From Chrysemys picta bellii (Eukaryota; Chordata; Testudines; Emydidae): a stretch of 64,000 nt of DNA. Below, piece by piece: positions 24,046-35,387 of this stretch. The DNA lies in the NCBI RefSeq assembly GCF_011386835.1, contig NC_088796.1, positions 66,539,468 to 66,603,467 on the forward strand, given 5' to 3'. A program made the position numbers and the translations under genes. Position 1 is the stretch's first letter, and each line of letters begins with the position of its first letter. The notes beneath the pieces are model-generated. The model was not told the origin of the DNA. It made no database searches and saw nothing but the letters and a program-made list of their open reading frames with translations.

Positions 24046-24175
24046 GAAGAGATGAGCAGTGTGTTTTTAGGAAATATTAAATGTGTAAATGAAAAAAAAT
24101 TGCCAAAAATGGATGCTAACCATTGACTCTGGAAAACCCATCTTAAATTAACGATACTAGAAGCAGCCATTAACT
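24046..24175 (+). repeat. Right copy of the 130-bp direct duplication
   Basis: It starts exactly at the CR1 5' truncation junction and ends at GCCATTAACT, where similarity to the left copy stops. A TC/AC microsatellite follows shortly after. Confidence 0.95.
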
Positions 24176-24188
24176 GCTTCACCATTGG

Positions 24189-24192
24189 TGTG

Positions 24193-24228
<36 letters not shown>
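24189..24228. repeat. TC/AC compound microsatellite
   Basis: A run of TC units is directly followed by a run of AC units. Confidence 0.95.
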
Positions 24229-27200
24229 CATTTATTCACAAATAGACAGATTTGTAATAGCTTTAGCATCCCAAAACAAGTTATGTGGCACTTTAGCTGG
24301 TAACTTTCACTGGAACTTTAATCCCATGCATCCTTTTAAATATTTCCTAAATTAACATTTTTACTTTTACTATAAAGAGTGCAACAAACAAAATAATTGA
24401 TATATATTGCTGAGAAATAGCTATAAAATGTTGACCTCAGACCAATTACTGTTTAATATTTTATGATTGTGTAATGAATACTGTATCTGTTTGTAAATAT
24501 ATGCATATATTACATATAGGTACAGAAGCTGATAGTAAGCAGACATAAGAAATATACAACTGCAACATCTGTTCCCTCATCCAGCATTCTGAGTAGCCCT
24601 AAGTAGTTCTCCATCTCCTTTTAATTTATTTATTTATTTAGCTTTCAACTAATATCTTCTGCTGACTCTAACAGAAAGAAATAAGAGCAGAAAACTGAAA
24701 GCAGATTCTTTTCTATATATCTACTTACCAGCTGTTTAGGCATTAGCCCAGCCATACATGTTTATTTTTATCACTTATGTTTGAATTGCTTTTCTTTTAC
24801 ATAAGACTATTATACTGTACTTCAAAGCATTTTCCCACAAATTATTATTCTTTTCCCCCTCTTTACAACTGCTGCTTCATAGATTTAAAGGCATTGGGTT
24901 TCCAGCAAGACACACAATTAATATTTGAGATTTAATGTCCTCCTGTCATTTAGGAAAAGTACATTAAAAGTAGAAGGAAACTGTAATAGAAAAAAACTCA
25001 AAGAAAAATATTAACTGTGATGTGAACAGGGAATCTTTTTTGATGTTATACAAATCAAAGTCGGATTCAGTCTCTCAAGCACAGGGAACTCAAAATGCTG
25101 TTAGAATGTGGTCTACAAAAAGGAGAGGGAAACTAGAAGAAATTTAGAAAGCCTGGAAAAGTTAGCCAGATTCATATGCTGAAATGTTGGGAATGCAGTA
25201 GGGCTACAATATTTTCTCTACTACTGTGTGTCTGTACTCAAGTACTCATGGTGAGGAAGAGGGTAATGCATTGTACTGAAGAGAACAGTTATGATAAATT
25301 AAATGTGGGGGATGGAATGAAGATGAGAACAATGGGCTCGGAGTATTACATTAGAAATGATAATTAAATGCTGATCTTTTATCTGGACAAATAGAAGTGA
25401 AAACTTGAACGGACTCCACAGAATAGTTCCACTGGGGGGGGGGGGGGGGGAGGGGAGGAGGAGAAAACCAGATGGAACAACTCCAGAAGATGTAAAGCTG
25501 TCCAGATGGGATGACTGCCAAAGTAGGCCATTTTGCAGCCTTAACCCTTCCAACCACAGCATTCAGAGCCTCTCGTGTTTCTTCAACAATCATATTGTAT
25601 AAATAGTAATGTTAGTCACAAAGCGAATCCCCTCTTCTAAACTGGCAGGGATCAAATATAACTGACATACATAACCACTTTACACCAGAAGAAAAACTTC
25701 CCAGAAGTCTCATTTGTGCATTTAAGGTAATGCAAGTTACTCTTCAGTAACATAGTTAACCTTATAGTAAATCTTTGTGGGGATTCTGTCCATATGCATG
25801 GCTCAGCTAGTGAATAACCTGCTCTAATCACAAATCCACAATTCCATCCTTGTAATTTTGACACCACCACAACAGGTTCTGCTAGATCATTCAGTGGCAG
25901 GATATGCTCTGTACACAGACTCCCATCATTCAAGTATACCCATTTTTATTTCAAGAATTACTGGCTATGCAATGCACTTTGTGCACTCTGGAAGCATCAC
26001 AAAGTATTCTTAGAATGAAGTAAAGAAAGCAAAGTGATCATAACTAAACCATAAAGTGAGTTTATAAGTAAGGGCCCAACCCTGAACCCCTAAATCATTT
26101 GTCAGAATCCAAGGGGAGTTTTGACTGTACAAAGGCTCCAGGAAATTACTCTAAATAGTCAACTTTACTCATCCAATCTGGGAGATGTAGCCTCCATGAG
26201 CCTAATGGAAACACATCAAATTAGCTTTTAAGGATTGAGAAAAACAGTAACATTCTGTGTCAAGGCAGAGAAATAAAACATAAAAGTCAGTAAAGGAGGA
26301 GTCAGTCCCAACAGAAAACCAAATATACTCAAAATCAATGAAATAAGCAGAACTAAAAGTGAAAAATAAATAAATACACACAAAAATTACTGCATCTGCA
26401 TCCCAGTTTGAATTAGAGTTAAAATGGATTTAGAGTATTTACCAGTGCATCATCTGATCCAAGACATGTCTTTGCAGTCCAGGTCAATACAATTTGATCA
26501 TGACAAATATTCTATTATATTTTGGTTCTTATACCATGCCCAGCAGATAAGATCTTTTTGATAGACTGAACAACTACCATAATAGTAAACAGGTCATAGA
26601 CGCACAGGTGTTAGCAATTAGAAGAACATAGTAGAATGGTCATCCAATCTATTTCCACCAATCAGCCCTGGGAGAACCATGAAAGAAAGCCTACAGGACT
26701 AGATGACTATAAAGCAGAGTGAGTCATTTCCCTTGTAGAATATGTGTAACATCTTTTTCTAATCTTCCTGGCACAGCAAGAACCATTTTGTTCACCCAGG
26801 GTGACTGAACCACCACAGTGGTGCTCACAACTACAGTGAGAGGCCCAGATCCTTAATGAATTGGAGCACTTCGGGCTCTAAAAGAGGTGGTTCTAAAAGG
26901 CTGTGAAGATTTTAAAATAGTAAGTGAGACTCATACTGGTCTAAGCCACATAATGAGTCATAGTGAATCACATGGAGAAGGCTGCAACTAAACTTCAAAG
27001 ATAAAATAGAGTCACTAGTGTTTTGGAAACTTGGGTGGAGGTAACTATAAAAGGATAAACATCAGCTGTTGTATATAAGAAACTCATTAAAAGTCTCACC
27101 ATGAGACTACACCCAAGATCTCACAATTCAAATCTACAGGCTCTTCCTATAGCAAATAGGGTTTTTTCTACCACATTACCGTTTTTCCATGCCTGCCTCA

Positions 27201-27540
27201 CTTTAACTTCAAAGGTAAAGATTTTATGGCATTAGGCAAGAGATTATCTCTCTACAATTCCCACCTTTTCCTTCCCTATTCACCTCATTCTCTGAGGTCT
27301 CTCAGCAGCTTTCTGAAACTTTCTGTTTCTCCAGCATCCTGCAGCAGGTATTTTCACAAGGGGTTCATTGAAGTACAGACTCTCAAATCACATTACTGGC
27401 CTTCTCTGGAGTCTGCCTCTCCCACCACTCTTGATCAATGCTCACTGCACTCCAATGTCTGGAATTCTGTGATCCTTCCAGCAGCAGTCAAAACACCAGG
27501 GGCCTAAGTCTTTTCTCAGTCACACATGTATAAATTGTAA
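24229..27540. other. Intergenic, no gene recognised
   Basis: AT-rich sequence with a 17-base G run at 25434-25450. No exon, LINE or SINE could be supported. Confidence 0.55.
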
Positions 27541-28039
27541 GTAATTGAACTGAAGTCAATGGAGTCACTGTAATACCCAGGAATCAGGCAGGTCACAGGG
27601 CAGACAGTGGTCAGAGTTCACACAAAGGGTCCAATCACCAGGAGATCCAATCCCAGGGGAAGGTTCAAGGCAGCTGGTGGGGTCAGGTAGGGCAGGAAAA
27701 GGGGGGGGGGGGGGGGGAGAAGGGATAAAAGGCAGGGTCAGGTTGCTGTAATGACATGTTGCCCTAACAAGACCAGAATGGAAGCAGGAAGTTTATATAT
27801 AGTCATCAGCCAATCAGAGTCAAGATCATATGGCCAATCAGGAAGTGGGACACAGAACCCTGGAAGTTGGCCCACCCGAGTCTGTGAATTTGCTAATAAT
27901 CTTGTGTGTTCACAATCAAGGCTGCCTCATGAAAGGTCTGTGTTGGAGACCAGAGTCCTAAGAGTTACTTAGCATAGAATTGGTATGAGTGAGTAACTTC
28001 CTGTAAAATGCCCTAGAACATGAATCCCTCCTTCTCCTG

Positions 28040-28437
28040 CAATCCTACTTTTTGTATTTAATAAAATCACTTTTAACTTATTAATTAACTCGGGGGGGGA
28101 CAGCTGTGCACTGACACTCTATCAGTGTTATAAAGGGTGAACAATTTAGAGTTTACCCTGTATACGCTTTATACAGGGTAAAACGGATGTATTTGGGGTT
28201 TGGACCCCATTGGGAGCTGGGTATCTGAGTGTTGGAGACAGGAACACTTCTTAAGCCTGCAGCTTTTGGGGGACATAGTTCAGATCTGGGTCTGTGTTTG
28301 TAGCAGGCTAGCATGTCTGGCTCAAACAAGGCAGGGTTCTGGAGTCCCAAACTGGTAGGAAAAATGAGCTCAGAGGTAATCTCAGCACATCAGGTGGCAG
28401 TTCCGAAGGGGGGTTCTGTGATCCAACCCATCACACC
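28040..28437 (+). mobile_element. Possible LTR-derived sequence with AATAAA
   Basis: TTTAATAAAATCAC near 28058-28071 is followed by a 370-bp stretch (TTTACCCTGTATACGC, GTATCTGAGTGTTGGAGACA, ending CCAACCCATCACA) that resembles the R-U5 part of turtle LTRs as I remember them. The upstream part (27560-28040), with another 17-base G run at 27701-27717, may be its U3. Borders are unsure. Confidence 0.35.
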
Positions 28438-28936
28438 CTGCTCCAACACCAAGCTAGAAAACTGTAAAGCCACCCAGGATGTATGTACATAATAGTTTTT
28501 TGCCTTTTGTTTCATAATAAATTTTATTTATATAACCCTTTTGCTGATTTTTAAAGTGTTACATAAACAGGACAGGTGAAATATTATCATGTAAAGCAAC
28601 CATAAACATATGAAAAGACCTAGGTTTACAATTTATGATTAAAACTCTACTATCTACACAATATATATAGACATAAAATGTAAAAACTTAAATATCTTAG
28701 AAACAGTAGCCAATCAGTTGTTTTAATTGTCATATTTGAATTCAGCACATCAAAATACATAATAAATAGCACATTTTATCTCTGAAGCAGACGACTTCTC
28801 AAAAATTGTAGACCAGTGATATCAAAGAAACCCAGATTCTTATTCATGCTCCCGTTTTCCCCAGCATGCTGGCAGTGCAAAAGAGTCATAAAGTGAATGT
28901 AAATGACAGGTACAATCACTTTGCAATGCCAAAGTG

Positions 28937-29284
28937 ATGTAAAGCAGTGGTTTTCAAAGCCGGTCCGCCGCTTGTTCAGGGAAAGCCCCTGGCAGGCCGA
29001 GCCAGTTTGTTTACGTGCCGCGTCTGCAGGTTCAGCCAATCACGGCTCCCACTGGCCACGGTTCGCCACTCCAGGCCAATGGGGGCTGCGGGAAGGGCAG
29101 CCAGCACATCCCTCAGCCCGCGCCGCTTCCCGCAGCCCCCATTGGCCTGAATCGGTGAACCGTGGCCAGTGGGAGCCGCGATCAGCCGAACCTGCAGACG
29201 CGGCAGGTAAACAAACTGGCCCGGCCTGCCAGGGGCTTTCCCTGCACAAGCGGCAGACCAGCTTTGAAAACTACTGATGTAAAG
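28937..29284. mobile_element. Palindromic hAT MITE with 8-bp target duplication
   Basis: The element at 28945-29276 starts CAGTGGTTTTCAAAG and ends CTTTGAAAACTACTG, flanked by ATGTAAAG on both sides. Almost the whole 332 bp folds on itself: each half, about 145 bp of GC-rich sequence including CAGGGAAAGCCCCTGGCAGG, is the near-complement of the other. Confidence 0.9.
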
Positions 29285-30902
29285 GAGCCTCACTGTAATT
29301 AGGAATCAGGCCCACGATGTCTCAATCTTGTACAACTCAGCTAAACACATAGCTGCAAAAAGTAAGATTCAATTAAAAGTGAAACTGGACTAAGAAGAAG
29401 ATAGCTAACCTCTTAAAACCAGTTTAACAAATGGAGCCTACAATAAATCAATTTGCCCACAAGTTGCCCAAAAGGCTGAGGGCTGCACAGCCCACAAAGG
29501 AGAAACAGCCAAACTACTGCCATCCTCCCTCCAGGGAATAAAGGGGGACATCTGTGAGGAATCCTCCCCTCCATTTCTACCGCCCTTAAAAAAGACATTA
29601 ATTACAGTCTGTTCTTTGTACCTGAAAAAAATCAGTATATGAAGGATAAATATAACTGAGAAAAACACCTACCTTTGGGATCTGATTTCATGCTTAAGAG
29701 AGAGGAAAGCTTTTTTTATTTCTTGATAAATATAACCATCCTTTTGCCATAAAAGAGCTTCTAAATCCCTAAATGTATGTAAGTGGGAAACAAGCTGTAG
29801 ATCTATATTCCACATGGTAGTGAGAAATAAATCAGAGAGACCCCCATTATCCTTTCCTATCTCTTGATACCCCACGGATATGAAGAACACACACAAACTC
29901 CTCACAGCCTCAATGTATTCTCTAGCTATCACTTCCCCCACCACAGAAATTTATAGCTCCCATGGTCAGCCCTTCTGTCCTGGCCAAATTCTAAGCTGGG
30001 TTATTATATCTCACATATGTTGAGAGCCTTGTGTTGTAGTTTCAATTGACAATGATTTATACTCTTCACTTCCTGTCTCAAACAATTTTGTTGTGTTGGT
30101 GTGCACAGTTAAGCAGCTGACACCTCAAGGTAGCTGAACTTCAAGTGATGGGTGAAGTGATTCATATAAATTGTGTGTATAAAAACACTTTGGGTTTCTA
30201 CAGGATGAAAGACACATTTATAAATGCAAGTCATCATTATAATCAATAAACTAGATGTTGGACACACAATAACTGAATTCAGAGGCATGAATATTTTTGT
30301 GTTTCATTTCTATCTAAAAGTATGGGAGAGCTATGCCACAGAACTCATGAAATTCTTTTAACTGATTTTAATAACAGCCATTATGTTAAAAAATTAAACC
30401 TCTCCTGGTGACAAAGATGAACTGGGAAGAAACAAAGGAAAAGAGGTAACTAGTGCAGCACCCCTGTGCCCTTCCAGAATTGCAGCTCATCATTCTTTCT
30501 TTCAGCTGTTAGCTTGCTCCTTTTGTGCAAAAGGTACCACCGTCTAATGAAACAATTAAGGCTTGACAGTTTAAATATGCTATTCTGTTCTTTTCAGGCA
30601 TAAGTGCCAGCCATCAAGACAAACTATACCCACTGCTTCACTATCAGCAGAGTCATTGTTATCCCAGATAGAGTGCCCTAAAAATAAAAGCCATTCAGTA
30701 TGTGCAGCTTCATCAAGTCAGGTCATGTCAGCCCCGCTGGGCAGATTGAACTGTACTAATTTTATTATGCTATTTTTAAACATGGCCTCCTTAGATCCTT
30801 AGTGTGTCCTACATAACAATACAGAATCGACAGTCTGTCCTCAAGATTTTAATCCTAACCACCCCCAACTCCTAAATATCCCAACCAGTCTGGAAGTCCT
30901 AT
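29285..30902. other. Intergenic, no gene recognised
   Basis: AT-rich, with no supported exon or transposon. Open frames at 29413-29944 lack recognisable features. Confidence 0.55.
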
Positions 30903-32395
30903 CCACAGTAAGAACATAAGAACAGCCATACTGGGTCAGATCAATGGGGCATCTAGCCCAGGATCCTGTTTCTGACAGTGGCCAATGCTAGGTGTTTCAG
31001 CGGGAATGAACAGAACAGGGCAATTTCAAGTGATCTATCCCTGGTCATTCAGTCACAGCTTTCTGTCAGTTGGAGGTGTAGGGACACCCAGAGCGTGGGA
31101 ATGTATCCCCGACCACTTTGGCTAATAGCCATTGATGGACCTATCCAACATGAATGTATCTATTTCTTTTTTGAACCCATTTATAATTTTGGCCTTCACA
31201 ACATACCATGGCAACAACTTCTATAGGTTGACTATACATTGTGTGAAGAAGTACTTCCTTTTGTTTGTTTTAAACCAGCTACCTATTAATTTATTTGGGT
31301 GACCTCTTGTGTTATGTGAAGGGGTAAATAACACTTCCCTGTCCTTTTTTTAAATACCACTCATGATTTTGTAGATTTCTATCATATCCCCCCTTAGTCA
31401 ACTCTTTTCTAAACTGAACAGTCCCAGTCTTTCTAATTTCTCCTCATATGGAAGCTGTTCCATATGCCTAATCATTTTTGTAGGCCTTCTCTATATCTTT
31501 TCCAATTCTAATATATTTTTATGAGATGGAGTACCAGAACTGCATGCAATACTCAAGGTGTGGGCATACCATGGATTAATATAGTGGCATTATGATATTT
31601 TCTGCCTTTTTATCTATCCTGTTGCTAACATTCTGTTAGCTTTTTTGACTTCTGCTGCACATTGAGCATAGCCTTATGTAAAATTGTCATTACATTAGCT
31701 ACCCTCCAGTCATCCTCTACAGAGGCTGATTTAAGTGCTGGGTTAGTAGTTCTGCAATTTCATATTTGATTTCCTTCTGAACACTTAGTGAATACCATCT
31801 GGTACTGGTGACTTATTACTGTTTAATTTATCAATTTGTTCTGAAACCTCCTCTATTGATGCCTCAATCTGAGACAGTTACTCCACATTTGTCACCTAAA
31901 AAGAATGGCTAAGTCGTGGAGTTCTCCCCCATATTCTCTGCAGTGAAGACAGATGCAAAATATTCATTTAGCTTCTCCACGATGGCCCTCTCTTCCTTGA
32001 GTGCTCCTTTATCACCTCTCATGGTGACAGGTTTCAGAGTGGTAGCCATGTTAGTCTGTATCAGCAAAAAGAACGAGGAGTACTTGTGGCACCTTAGATA
32101 CTAACAAATTTATTTAAGCATAAGCTTTCGTGGGCTAAAACCCACTTCATTGGATGCATGCAGTGGAAAATACAGTAGGAAGATATATATACACACACAG
32201 AGAACATGAAAAAATGGGTGTTGCCATACCAACTATAACAAGAGTAATCAGTTAAGGTGGACTATTGTCAGCAGGAGAAAAAAAGCTTTTGTAGTGATAA
32301 TCAGGATGGCCCCTTTCCAACAATTGTCAAGAAGGTGTGAGTAACAGAAGGGAAATAGTTCTACTTTGTGTAATGACCCATCCACATGCTGGCCA

Positions 32396-32910
32396 TCATG
32401 TGCCAGCAATGCCCCTCTGCCATGTACATTGGACAAACCAGATAGTCTCTACGCAAAAGAATAAATGGACACAAATCAGACATCAAGAATTATAACATTC
32501 AAAAACCAGTCAGAGAACACTTCAATCTCCCTGGTCACTCAATTACAGACCTAAAAGTGGCAATAATACAACAAAAAGACTTCAAAAAAAGACTCCAACA
32601 AGAAATTTGGGGGAGGGATAGCTCAGTGGTTTGAGCATTGGCCTACTAAACCTAGGGTTGTGAGTTCAATCCTTGAGGGGGCCACTTAGGGATCTGGGGC
32701 AAAATCAGTACTTGGTCCTGCTAGTGAAGGCAGGGGGCTGGACTCAATGACCTTTCAAGGTCCATTCCAGTTCTAGGAGATAGGACTATCTCCATTAAAA
32801 AAACAAAACAAAAAAAAACCCTGCTGAATTGGCATTAATTTGCAAACTAGACACCATTAAATTAGGCTTGAATAAAGACTGGGAGTGGATGGGTCATTAC
32901 ACAAAGTAGA
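32396..32910 (+). pseudogene. Decayed GIY-YIG endonuclease end of a Penelope-like ORF
   Basis: Read from 32396 the frame gives CQQCPSAMYIGQTR, a TAG stop, then SLRKRINGHKSDIKNYNIQK and EHFNLPGHSITDLKVAI, up to the SINE at about 32608. It resumes after the SINE as LGLNKDWEWMGHYTK and a stop near 32910. The YIG motif, the Arg of SLRKRI and the downstream His-Phe and Pro-Gly-His fit the nuclease domain that nicks target DNA for Penelope elements. The paired cysteines before it fit the linker zinc-binding motif. One internal stop and the SINE inactivate it. The polymerase part is missing upstream, where the left terminal repeat joins. Confidence 0.75.
32608..32819 (+). mobile_element. tRNA-derived SINE inside the Penelope-like element
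   Basis: A-box TAGCTCAGTGG at 32619-32629 and B-box GAGTTCAATCC at 32662-32672 are followed by the turtle SINE body, the CR1-like tail (GGACTCAATGACCTTTC) and an A-rich end. It is the youngest layer of this nest. Confidence 0.9.
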
Positions 32911-34124
32911 ACTATTTCCCCTACTGTTACTCACACCTTCTTGACAATTGTTGGAAAGGGGCCATCCTGATTATCACTACAAAAGCTTTTTTTCTCTTGC
33001 TGACAATAGTCCACCTTAACTGATTACTCTTGTTATAGTTGGTATGGCAACACCCATTTTTTCATGTTCTCTGTGTGTATATATATATCTTCCTACTGTA
33101 TTTTCCACTGCACGCATCCGATGAATTGGGTTTTAGCCCACGAAAGCTTATGCTTAAATAAATGTGTTAGTCCCTATGGTGCCACAAGTACTCCTCGTTC
33201 TTTTATCACCTCGATCGTCCAGTGACCCCACTGACTGGCAGATTTCCTGCTTTTGATATACCTTAAAAAAATGCTGTTATTTTTGTGTCCTTAGCTAGTT
33301 GCTTTTCAAATTATGTCTGGGCCTGCCTTATTTTACTTTCACACTTGTCTGGCTAGAGTTTATTCTATTTTCTATTTTCCTCGGTAGGATTTGACTTCCA
33401 ATTTTTAAAGGATGCCTTTTGCCTCTAACCGCTTCTTTTACTCTGCTGTTTAGCCATCATGGCATATTTTGGTCCTCTTAACGTTTGTTTTTATTTTTTA
33501 TTTGGGGTATACATTTAGTTTGAGCCTGTATGATAGTGTTTTTAAATAGTGTCCATGCAGTTTATAGGCATTTCACCCCATGACTGTTTCTTTTAATTTC
33601 TATTTAACTAGTTTCCTTATTTTTGTGTAGTTCCTCTTTTTGACATTAAATGCTACTGTAGTGGGTTTTTGGCATTTTCTTTGGCATTTTCCCCCTACTA
33701 GAGTGTTAAATTTAATTACATTATTGTTGCTATTACTGAGCAATTCAACTATATTCACGTCTTGGACCAGATCCTGTGCTCCACTTAGGACTAAATCAAG
33801 AATTGCCTCTCCCCTTGTGGGTTCCAGGACAAGATGCTCCAAGAAGCAGTCATTTATGGTGTCTGGAAATTTTATTCTATATCCCTTCCTACCTAATCAA
33901 TATGAGGATAGTTGAAATCAACCCTTATTATTGCCCAGTTTTCTACCTTTGTAGCCTCTCCAAGCTCTTGAGCATTTCACAATCACCATCACCATCCTGG
34001 TCACATGGTCAGTAATATATTCCTACTGTTTGCTCTTCAAGCATAAAATTTCCATCCACAGGATTCTATGGTGATTTTTACTATATTTAACTCTATGCTT
34101 TCTTTCACATATAGTGCTAAGTGT

Positions 34125-34853
34125 AATCATAGAATCATAGAATATCAGGGCTGGAAGGGACCTCAGGAGGTCATCTAGTCCAACCCCCTGCTCAAAGCAG
34201 GACCAATTCCCAACTAAATCATCCCAGCCAGGGCTTTGTCAAGCCTGACCTTAAAAACCTCTAAGGAAGGAGATTCCACCACCTCCCTAGGTAATCCATT
34301 CCAGTGCTTCACCACCCTCCTAGTGAAAAAGTTTTTCCTAATTTTGGCAGGGCTCAGGTAAAACCCCTTGAATGCCCTGCCAAAATGCTGGCCAAGCCCT
34401 GCGTTCTGGTAGGGAAGCCACATGCAGGGGCCTAGGTAGCCAGCAAAGAGCTCAGCTGCAGGCTCTAATGAGGGCCGGCTCATAGCAATGACTTGAGCTA
34501 AGTAGCAACAGCTGGGCTGAGGACAGGCGGGGCTATAAAAGACTGAGGAAAGCTCAGTCAGGAGGCTAGCCTGGGAGGGGATAAGAGGATTACATGTCTA
34601 TCTCCTCACCAAAGGTAGGGAGCCTCATGGTGGTTAGACCCTGGGAAGGGTCTGAATGGGGAGAGCTTTTGGGGGAATAAGGGAGACTACACGGTTGCAC
34701 TGTAAATAAAGACACAATGGTGAAGCACCAAGAAGGCATGGAGACTCTTTATTTAACCAGCCAACACGGCACAGGCTCAAGAGGGCGGAGACCTGTATGG
34801 ACCCTGTGACACTAATATCCAACCTAAACCTCCCCCACTGCACCTTGAGATGG
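34125..34853 (-). mobile_element. CR1 3' end split by a solo LTR
   Basis: ATCATAGAATCATAGAAT at 34125 is the CR1 tail repeat. The minus-strand frame gives [20 protein letters not shown]. The CR1 text breaks at 34342 and resumes at 34812 (CTAATATCCAACC), then ends near 34853. Confidence 0.85.
34338..34816 (+). mobile_element. Solo LTR in the CR1, 5-bp target duplication CTAAT
   Basis: The insert at 34343-34811 is bracketed by CTAAT (34338-34342, 34812-34816). Inside are GCTATAAAAGAC near 34532 and TGTAAATAAAGAC near 34702, in TATA-then-poly(A) order on the plus strand, and it ends CTGTGACA. The 5' end TTTGGCAG deviates from the usual TG. About 469 bp, no genes. Confidence 0.75.
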
Positions 34854-35387
34854 AGTGGTCACACCTGGCTTGATGTCACCGCTTGTGCATTGCTTAAGGA
34901 TCACAAGATCAAATCAGAATTAGTATCTATAAGATCAGTGTTAACATTTTTATAACTTTAGGCAATATTTCACTGATAGAAAGCCACCTCCAAAAACTGA
35001 ATTGAGCTAGTTTTACAAGCTCTTGAACAGAGTGTCAGTGGGAGGATTTTCATTCAGAATTACTTCAGTTGCACTAATGGCTAGGAGTCACTGTAGCTGG
35101 TCTCTCAGCTAGGAGACGTAAATCCTCATATCATCTTGGTATCTTTGAGGAATTTTGACTCTAAGCATTAGATCACTGCATTCCAATTGTGAATCACATT
35201 TTACAAGAGGTCATCAAAGTTGCTCAGATAAAATTAAAATGCTAGGCAGGAAGTACACCATATATGTGAGCTGAGTCATTCATATTCTCCTCCATTGGTG
35301 TAAATCAGTGTAGCTCCAGTGGCTTCAGCTGAGGTACAGAGATTTACACCAGCAAATGTCTTTTAGTTTGTATGCTAATATGTGAAT

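Larger units (their letters stand above)
32008..33212. mobile_element. Penelope-like element with inverted terminal repeats and 11-bp target duplication
   Basis: The insertion at 32019-33201 is flanked by TTTATCACCTC (32008-32018, 33202-33212). About 320 bp at the left (32066-32388) is the near-complement of the right end (32891-33201). Both carry GTGGCACCTTAGA-like, GAGCATAAGCTTTCGTG-like and CACTTCATTGGATGCATG-like phrases, and the left end has 45 bp more (CAGGTTTCAGAGTGGTAGCC). Between the repeats lies a decayed GIY-YIG domain, then a SINE. The RT domain is absent. Penelope elements are known for inverted or direct terminal repeats and a GIY-YIG nuclease. Confidence 0.8.
30903..34120 (-). 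mobile_element. Older CR1 LINE, long but decayed
   Basis: It runs on the minus strand. The 3' end at 30903 has the typical AGAACATAAGAACAGCCATA and GTGGCCAATGCTAGGTG text. Further 5', 33842-33600 translates to the end of the CR1 endonuclease (EPTRGEAILDLVL). The RT between is broken by stops and indels. A Penelope-like element interrupts it at 32019-33201. The 5' limit near 34120 is approximate. Confidence 0.75.

Noticed and set aside
28903..29293. Overlapping 105- to 124-codon frames on both strands
   Set aside because: They come from the palindromic hAT MITE, so both strands read similar text.
32609..32680. tRNA gene suggested by the A and B boxes in the SINE
   Set aside because: The tRNA-like part continues into a SINE body and CR1-like tail and recurs in two other copies; the cloverleaf is not intact.
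33600..33842. 80-codon frame as a host gene
   Set aside because: The translation EPTRGEAILDLVL matches the end of the CR1 endonuclease and lies in a decayed CR1.
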